This document shows, piece after piece, positions 1-5,900 of a DNA stretch of 14,060 nucleotides (position 1 is the stretch's first letter; each line of letters starts with the position of its first letter). Both the position numbers and the translations under genes were made by a program. Source of the stretch: DATFPQ01 sp035264765 (lineage in GTDB: Bacteria; Actinomycetota; Actinomycetes; Actinomycetales; Angustibacteraceae). The notes under the pieces are model-generated. The model did no database searches. It saw nothing but the letters and a program-made list of their open reading frames with translations, and had not been told where the DNA came from. The stretch is from assembly GCA_035264765.1 (NCBI GenBank), contig DATFPQ010000174.1, positions 1 to 14,060 of the forward strand, written 5' to 3'.

Positions 1-618
1 GACGCCGTATGGCGACATCGAGCCCATCACCTCCGAGCCCAGCATGGCCGGCTTCGCCGCCCGCCCGGCGCCCGACGTACCGCTCGCCGCAACCACGACG
101 ACGTCGTCCGGCTCGAGCAGCCCGGCCGCGAACCCCGGTGCCAGCGCGAGCGAGGACGCGGTGGGATAGCAACCCGGAACGGCAACCCGCCGTGTGCCGG
201 CCAGCAGGTCACGCTGGCGCCCGCCGCCGGACAGCGGCAGCTCAGGCAGGCCGTAGGGCCAGGACCCGGCGTGGGGCGTCCCGTAGAACCGCTCCCAGGC
301 GCCGGCGTCGGTGAGCCGGAAGTCCGCGCCGCAGTCGACCACGAGGACGTCGTCCGGCAGCTGCGCGACGATCTCGGCGGACGCGCCGTGCGGCAGCGCG
401 AGGACGACGACGTCGTGGTCCGCGAGCACCGTCGCGTCGGTGTCCTGCAGCACCCGGTCCGCGAGCGGCCGCAGGTGCGGGTGGTGCGTGCCCAGGGTCG
501 ACCCGGTGCTGGAGCCGGCGGTCAGCGCGCCGACCCGCAGCTGCGGATGACCGAGCGCAAGGCGCAGCACCTCACCACCCGCGTACCCGCTGGCTCCGGC
601 AACCGCTACCGACAGCAT
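1..618 (-). CDS. argC: N-acetyl-gamma-glutamyl-phosphate reductase, N-terminal part (3' end outside window)
   Basis: Catalyses the NADPH-dependent reduction of N-acetyl-glutamyl-phosphate to the semialdehyde, the third step of arginine biosynthesis, in the cytoplasm. The 206 codons present begin with a Rossmann nucleotide-binding signature, GASGYAGGE (residues 8-16). They contain the active-site cysteine in VPGCYPT (Cys150), then SGTSGAGRAAK (179-189) and MGSMSPYGV (198-206), all typical of ArgC. The frame stays open to base 1, so the remaining roughly 130-140 residues lie beyond the window. The ATG at 618-616 is chosen because GGGGAGGT sits 4-5 bases upstream and the glycine-rich motif starts where the family expects it. 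A probable ARG box lies 16 bases upstream. The gene is divergent from the amidase and co-oriented with pheST, but separated from pheT by about 7.1 kb of opposite-strand genes. Identity is seen directly from motifs. Confidence 0.97.
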   Translation of the reverse strand, partial: MLSVAVAGASGYAGGEVLRLALGHPQLRVGALTAGSSTGSTLGTHHPHLRPLADRVLQDTDATVLADHDVVVLALPHGASAEIVAQLPDDVLVVDCGADFRLTDAGAWERFYGTPHAGSWPYGLPELPLSGGGRQRDLLAGTRRVAVPGCYPTASSLALAPGFAAGLLEPDDVVVVAASGTSGAGRAAKPAMLGSEVMGSMSPYGV

Positions 619-634
619 GCGCACCTCCCCGGTC

Positions 635-650
635 CTGTATGACCATACAG
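635..650. promoter_or_regulatory. Probable ARG box (ArgR operator) upstream of argC
   Basis: CTGTATG-AC-CATACAG is a perfect 7-bp inverted repeat with a 2-bp spacer, only 16 bases upstream of the argC start. ArgR operators are roughly 18-bp AT-richer palindromes, often in tandem, in front of argC and other arginine genes. This one stands out as an AT-rich island in GC-rich DNA. A second half-site-like CATGCAC lies at 664-670, 20 bp from the matching CATACAG arm at 644-650, close to the usual spacing of paired ARG boxes. The TATGGT read on the minus strand inside the palindrome could also serve as the -10, so bound ArgR would block transcription. The palindrome is seen; ArgR binding is inferred from position and family knowledge. 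Confidence 0.72.
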
Positions 651-807
651 TCCTCGGCTTAGTCATGCACAACCGCCCCCTCCCGTTCCTCCACCCCGGC
701 GGCGATGCTCCAGCGACGCCGGCGAGCGGTCCGCCGACCGGCCCTGGTGGAGCAGGTTCGCGCGGAGCAGGCCCTAGGGTGCGGTCGAACCGGACCTCGG
801 AGGAGCC

Positions 808-2097
808 GTGACCGACCTGCAGCACCTACCCGCCACCGAGCTGCTCGAACTGGTCCGCACCGGGGAGGTGCGCACCGCCGACGTCGCGGAGTCCGTGCTC
901 GCGCGGGTCGCCGAACGCGAGCCGGTGCTGCACGCCTTCGCCGCCGTGGATGTCGACCTGGTACGTCGGCAGGCGGCGGCGCTGGACGGCGCCCTCGCCT
1001 CCGGCGGGGCGGTAGGCCCGCTGCACGGGCTGCCCGTGGGCGTGAAGGACCTGGTCGACACCGCCGACCTGCCGACGACCTACGGGTCCCCGATCTACGC
1101 CGGCCACCAGCCGGCTGCCGATGCCGCCGTGATGCGACGGCTTCGGTCGGCCGGGGCCCTGCTCGCCGGGAAGACGGTCACCACGGAGTTCGCGCTCTTC
1201 CAGCCCGGTCCGACGACCAACCCGCACGACCCGGGGCGGACGCCGGGTGGGTCGTCGAGCGGGTCGGCAGCCGCAGTGGCCGACGTGGTGGTCGCCGCGG
1301 CGATCGGCACCCAGACCGCCGGGTCGGTGATCCGGCCGGCCGCCTTCTGCGGCATCGTCGGCTTCAAGCCGACCTTCGGCGCGATCGACCGGTCCGGCGT
1401 CAAGCTGATCAGCGACACGCTCGACACCGTCGGGTTGTTCGCCCGAACCGTCGCCGACGCCCGTGCGGTCTTCGCCGCTGTCCGTGACGGCGGCGCGGCG
1501 CCGGGCGCGCCGGGTGGAGCGCCGACGCTGGCGCTGGTCCGGACCGGACACTGGCAGCGCGCCGAACCGAGCACCCGCGACGCCATCGAGCACCTCGCGG
1601 GCCGGCTCGCACGGCAGGGGCTGACCGTGGTCGACACCGAGCTTCCGGCCGAGTACGACCGGCTGGTCGAGGCGCAGACCGTGGTGATGGAGGTGGAGGT
1701 CGCCCGCAACCTCGCTCGGGAGGCCACCGACTCGCCGGACCTGGTCAGCGCGTCGGCGCTGGGCGTGGTGGAGCGGGGCCGCGCGCGGTCGGCGCAGGAG
1801 TACGACGGCGCGCGAGCGCTGGCCGAGGAGTGCCGGCACCACCTGCCGGCCCTGCTGTCCGGCGTCGACGCCGTCCTGACTCCGGCCGTGCTGGGCGAGG
1901 CGCCGTCCGGCCTGGGCGCCACCGGGGACCCCCTGTTCTGCCGGGCGTGGACCCTGCTGCACTGTCCCGCGGTGAGCCTGCCGCTGCTTCGTAGCCCGCA
2001 CGGCCTGCCGGTGGGCGTCCAGCTGGTCGCGGTGCCGGGCGCCGACGACCGGCTACTGGACGTCGCCGAGCGGGTCGCCCGCGCCGCCACCGGCTGA
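808..2097 (+). CDS. Amidase-signature-family hydrolase (stand-alone, substrate unknown)
   Basis: A 429-residue serine amidase expected to hydrolyse a carboxamide or related C-N bond in the cytoplasm; no signal peptide is visible. The Ser-cisSer-Lys triad is complete. Lys80 lies in LPVGVKDLVDT, the cis-Ser is Ser149 in PGGSSSGSAAA, and the nucleophile is Ser173 in QTAGSVIRPAA. The Lys-to-Ser spacing (93) and Ser-to-Ser spacing (24) match those of well-studied amidase-signature enzymes. FCGIVGFKPTFG (180-191) follows as in the family. The GTG start has CGGAGGAG just upstream. At 429 residues it is shorter than GatA (about 480-500), and no gatB or gatC is adjacent, so I do not call it a tRNA amidotransferase subunit. 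It is divergent from argC. A hairpin overlaps its stop codon, suggesting a monocistronic transcript. Family certain; substrate not deducible. Confidence 0.93.
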   Translation: MTDLQHLPATELLELVRTGEVRTADVAESVLARVAEREPVLHAFAAVDVDLVRRQAAALDGALASGGAVGPLHGLPVGVKDLVDTADLPTTYGSPIYAGHQPAADAAVMRRLRSAGALLAGKTVTTEFALFQPGPTTNPHDPGRTPGGSSSGSAAAVADVVVAAAIGTQTAGSVIRPAAFCGIVGFKPTFGAIDRSGVKLISDTLDTVGLFARTVADARAVFAAVRDGGAAPGAPGGAPTLALVRTGHWQRAEPSTRDAIEHLAGRLARQGLTVVDTELPAEYDRLVEAQTVVMEVEVARNLAREATDSPDLVSASALGVVERGRARSAQEYDGARALAEECRHHLPALLSGVDAVLTPAVLGEAPSGLGATGDPLFCRAWTLLHCPAVSLPLLRSPHGLPVGVQLVAVPGADDRLLDVAERVARAATG

Positions 2098-2128
2098 GGG
2101 CGTGAGGGACGTCGCGCGCGCCCTCAGC
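2093..2128 (+). terminator. Hairpin over the amidase stop codon, probable terminator
   Basis: GCTGAGGGCG (2093-2102) and CGCCCTCAGC (2119-2128) form a perfect 10-bp GC-rich stem around a 16-base loop, and the amidase TGA (2095-2097) lies in the left arm. A second TGAGGG at 2103-2108 could pair with the same right arm as an alternative fold. Only a short CATTTG follows, with no U-run, which is common in high-GC actinobacterial terminators. It would separate the amidase from the downstream membrane-protein/oxidase unit. Termination itself is inferred. Confidence 0.55.
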
Positions 2129-2164
2129 GGCATTTGACGTCCGGTTCACGCCCATGTCGTCCCC

Positions 2165-2204
2165 TTGACAAGTGCACCGGCCCCCACAGCTCGAGGTGGG
2201 GGCC
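2165..2204 (+). promoter_or_regulatory. TTGACA element and strong GC hairpin ahead of the oxidase operon
   Basis: A consensus-like TTGACA lies at 2165-2170. It is followed by an inverted repeat GGCCCCCAC (2179-2187) / GTGGGGGCC (2196-2204), a perfect 9-bp stem with the loop AGCTCGAG. No clear TATAAT-like -10 lies at normal spacing, so promoter function is uncertain. The hairpin starts 65 bases before the start of the next gene. It could be a repressor operator, part of the 5' leader, or a terminator remnant. C-run/G-run palindromes are reminiscent of copper-sensing CsoR operators, but the spacing here is longer than in those I know, so that link is speculative. Confidence 0.4.
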
Positions 2205-2243
2205 CTGGCACGTCGACAAAGGCGACACCAAGGGGAACAGACT

Positions 2244-2996
2244 GTGACGCTGCTCGCTGACCGCCCGATGGCCCGCGGACCACGTGGCTCCCACCCGGTT
2301 CGCCGTCGACCGGCTTCTCGCCCGGGTCGACGTCGATCGGCACCGTCCTGGGCCGGACGCGAACTGCTGGGCGTCGTGGTTGTCGGCGTGGTGGTCGCGC
2401 TGGCCGGTGCGGGCGCCGTGCTGGCCGCGCTCCTGCTGACCCAGGGCGGCGCGACCGACTCGGGGACCGCCGCGGCGCTGCCCACCGGGACCGGAACGCT
2501 CGAGGTCGGTGCGTTGTCGGTCAGCCTCAAGCACGATTCGAAGGACATGATCGGGATGCCGGCCGGTCACGACGAAGCCGCGCAGGCGACCGTCATGGTC
2601 CCGGTGACGCTGACCAACACCACTGCGGAGCCGGTGTCGTACTCCCCCGGACAGTTCCGGCTGCTCGCCGGCGACACCGAGGTAGCGCCCGGTGCGGCGG
2701 CGGCCCCCGCGCAGACCCTACGCCCGCACGCAGCGATCAGCCTCCGCCTCACGTTCAGCTCCCCCACCGCGGAGCGCTCGCGGCTGCGGTACTCGCCCGC
2801 GGTCGGCAGCCCGGTCGTCGCCGACCTCGGCCCGATCGTCCAGCAGTCGGCTCCCGCGCGCCCGCAGAAGCCGGCTCAGCCTGGCGCCGACCGTCCGCAC
2901 CAGCCCTCGCCGGCGCCCGCCAAGAGCTCCTCCGGCGACCACCCGGCCGAAGCCCCCGCAGCCCACGACCAGGCGTCGACGAGCGAGGACCACTGA
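2244..2996 (+). CDS. Single-pass membrane protein with His/Met cluster, partner of the multicopper oxidase
   Basis: Not recognised as a named family. The 250 residues comprise a basic cytoplasmic N-terminus (1-39, rich in Arg), one strongly hydrophobic segment (about 41-66) and an exported domain. The exported part contains a beta-rich stretch, VPVTLTNTTAEPVSYSP (119-135), resembling DUF4352/immunoglobulin-like exported domains. The tail (about 203-250) is rich in Pro, Ala and His. Possible metal ligands are His97, Met102, Met105 and His109, plus His213-His250 residues in the tail. The GTG at 2244 is preferred over an in-frame GTG at 2172 because AAGGGGAA sits six bases upstream and the hairpin is then non-coding; an ATG at 2268 is another option. 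Its stop is one base before the oxidase ATG, so the two are almost certainly co-transcribed and translationally coupled. A role in copper delivery or oxidase assembly is inferred from context only. Confidence 0.8.
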   Translation: MTLLADRPMARGPRGSHPVRRRPASRPGRRRSAPSWAGRELLGVVVVGVVVALAGAGAVLAALLLTQGGATDSGTAAALPTGTGTLEVGALSVSLKHDSKDMIGMPAGHDEAAQATVMVPVTLTNTTAEPVSYSPGQFRLLAGDTEVAPGAAAAPAQTLRPHAAISLRLTFSSPTAERSRLRYSPAVGSPVVADLGPIVQQSAPARPQKPAQPGADRPHQPSPAPAKSSSGDHPAEAPAAHDQASTSEDH

Positions 2997-2997
2997 C

Positions 2998-5900
2998 ATG
3001 GGAAGCACCGCAGAGCCGTCGTTCGCCGAGGACAACAGCGACGTCCTCCCAGATGGAGCGGGTCGACTGGCGCTGGCCCTCACCGCGTCCGGCGTCGCCT
3101 GGCAGCAGGTGCTCCACACCCGCCTCGATGCCGTCGATGCTGCGGGCCGCATCCCGCTGGCGCACTGGGCACGGGACGCGGGGCTTCTCCTGCCCGCGGT
3201 CCTCCTCGCGGTGGTGCTGGTCCTGCGCACGACCGACCGGCTGCTGTGCACATGTGCGGGGGCGGACGCGGCGTCGCAGCGGGCAGCCCGGGCCTGCGTC
3301 GCCGCACTCGCCGCCGCCGGCGTGCTGGCGTGCGGGTCTCCGGTGCTCGAGGCGCTCTCCGCGCCGGTGGGGCAGGCCTATGACCTCCCGCTGCCCTTCG
3401 ACCTGCTGCGCGACGGGCTGCTCGCACTGCCCGTGACCCTGGCCGTCGCGGTCACGGTCCTCGCCTTGCACCGTCCCCGCCACGGACGTCGCATCACCGC
3501 CCGGGTCGCCGCCCTCGCCCTCGTGGCGGGCCCCCTGGTCGTGGCGGCGCCGGCCGCACCGGCCGCTGCGGCGTCGGGACCCTGCCCGGTCGGGGCACGC
3601 CCCATCACCTACGACCTGGCCGCCTTCCAGAATGTCATCCCGGTGAACGGCTGGGGGGACAAGATCCCGGACGGCCTCCAGTACGGCCTGAAGAACGCAG
3701 ACGCCCGCCGCGGCAAGGACGACATCGTGGCCAACCCGAACCTGTCCCAGCCGCTGGTGGTGCGGGCCAACGTCGGGGACTGCATCACGGTCAAGCTGCG
3801 CAACGACATCTCCGGACGCCGGGTCGGCGTGCACGCGGACGGGCTCGTGCAGTTCGACCCCAAGACCTCGGACGGGGCGCGGGTCGGCAACAACCCGGAC
3901 ACCACGGTCGCGACCGGACAGGAGCGGACATACACCTGGTACGCCGACCGAATCGGCGAGGCACCGCTGGTCGACGTCGCGGGCCTGGACGACTCCGGCG
4001 ATGGGTCCACGATGCAGTTGGGTCTCTACGGCGGCGTCGTCGTGCACCCCCGGGGCTCCACGTGGCACGACCCGCGAACGGGCGCCGACCTGCTGAACGG
4101 TGCCGGCGTCGCGGTGCAGACCGAGGTCTTCGCCGACGTCCACACCTCCACCGGTCAGGACTACCGGTCGTTCGCCATGATCTTCATGGACGAGAACGAG
4201 GACATCGTGGACCGCGACGGCAACCCCCCCACGATGCCGACCACGGGCCTGGAGGACTCGACCTTCGGCATCAACTACCGGGCCGAGCCGCTGCGCAACC
4301 GGCTGCGCGCGATCCTGGAGCACCGCGGCACGAAGACGCCCGAGAACCCTGAGGGCATCGCCAAGACCATCACGTTGCCGAACGGCAAGACCTACGCCCC
4401 CGACGACCACTTCTGTGACGGCTACGTCCCCGAGCTGGGCAAGGTGGTCAACGACCCGGGTGCCAAGTGCATGTCCGAGGAGTCGCACCTGCAGGCGTGG
4501 GTGTTCGGCGACGAGGGAAAGCTGACCCGCACCTCGAACGGTGAGGTGGTGACGGACTCGGACAACGTCATCCCCAAGGCCTACCGCAGCGACAAGATCC
4601 GGTTCCACGTCATCCACCCGGGGGCCAAGGAGACGCACCCCTGGCACCAGCACACCCAGCGCTGGTTCGCCGACCCGGACAACCCGCAGGCCTCGCGGAC
4701 GCCCCGCAAGGACGTGCAGAGCGTCAGCCCCGGCGAGGCGTTCCCGCTGGAGATCGAGGGCGGTGCCGGTGGCACCCAGCGCACGATCGGCGACTCGATC
4801 TTCCACTGCCACCTGTACCCGCACTTCGCCGGCGGCTTCTGGGGCCACCTGCGGATCTTCGACCGGCTCCGGGACGGTAGCCAGAGCTACCCCGACGGCA
4901 CGCCGCTGGAGCGGCTGCAGGAGCTTCCGAACCGCGTGGGTGCCACGCCGGCACCGGACGAGCTGCACCCCGGCTTCCCGCTGTTCGTCAAGGGCGACGT
5001 CGGCCAGCGCGCGTACCGCATCCCCAACGCCGTGGTGAAGGACGACTTCGCTGCGATCCGCCGCCCGGGCGACGCCCCCCGCGGCCCCACGGCGCTGGAG
5101 GCGGCGAACCTCCCCGCGCTCAGCCCCAGCAAGCCCGGAGCCGGCTTCATCGACCCCTGTCCGACCGGCGCGCCGGCTCGGACGTACCGGCCGCACACCA
5201 TCGACCGCAAGCTCGTCTACAACAATGCCGGCTGGGCCGACAAACAGGGCCGCCTCTACGTCGAGGAGAGCCATAAGGCAGCCGTCCTGGCGGGCACCGA
5301 GAAACCGGAGCCCTACACGATCCGCGCCCGCATCGGCGAGTGCGTCACCGTGCTGCATACCAACGACACCCACCTGGACGAGGATCCGAAGGTCCCCATC
5401 GACCACGTCAACCGCCTCGACGGCGACTTCATGCGGACCGAGGAGACCTCCGAGATCTCCACGCACGTCCACATGGTGAAGTTCGACGAGCTCGGCTCGG
5501 ACGGCACGAGCGTCGGCTGGAACTACGTGCAGGCGGCCATGCCGGGCCAGACCTATGGCAGCCGCTGGTTCGTCGACACCGCCCTGCGCACCGTGTTCTT
5601 CCACGACCACCAGTACGCGAACCTGCACCAGCAGAAGGGCTTGTTCGCGGCCATGAACGTGGAACCTTCGGACGCGACCTGGCACGACCCGAAGACCGGG
5701 ACGCAGACCGACGGCGTCGGGACGATGGCGGACATCCGCACCGCCCAGGGCCCGGACTTCCGCGAGCTGACGATGTTCCACCAGGACCGCATCCCGCTGT
5801 GGAAGAGCGGGCCCGGCGGGGCCGGAACCGGTGCGGCGGTCCAGCCGCCGCCCGAGGTCGACGACTACGGCGCCGACCAGGGCGGGTATGCCCTCAACTA

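Noticed and set aside
97..360. Recurring GACGTCGTC-like words in argC suggesting a repeat
   Set aside because: They encode ordinary Asp-Asp-Val/Val-Val runs with G/C-rich codons and are not regularly spaced.
826..2001. A 391-codon minus-strand open frame opposite the amidase
   Set aside because: Antisense shadow; the plus-strand frame has the complete amidase catalytic triad.
808..2097. Glu-tRNA(Gln) amidotransferase subunit A (GatA)
   Set aside because: The core signature is shared, but the protein is shorter than GatA and gatB and gatC are not adjacent.
2692..2997. Upstream in-frame extension of the multicopper oxidase
   Set aside because: The extra 102 residues are Arg/Pro/Ser-rich text overlapping the preceding membrane-protein gene in another frame. 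The ATG at 2998 has a ribosome binding site and fits the topology.
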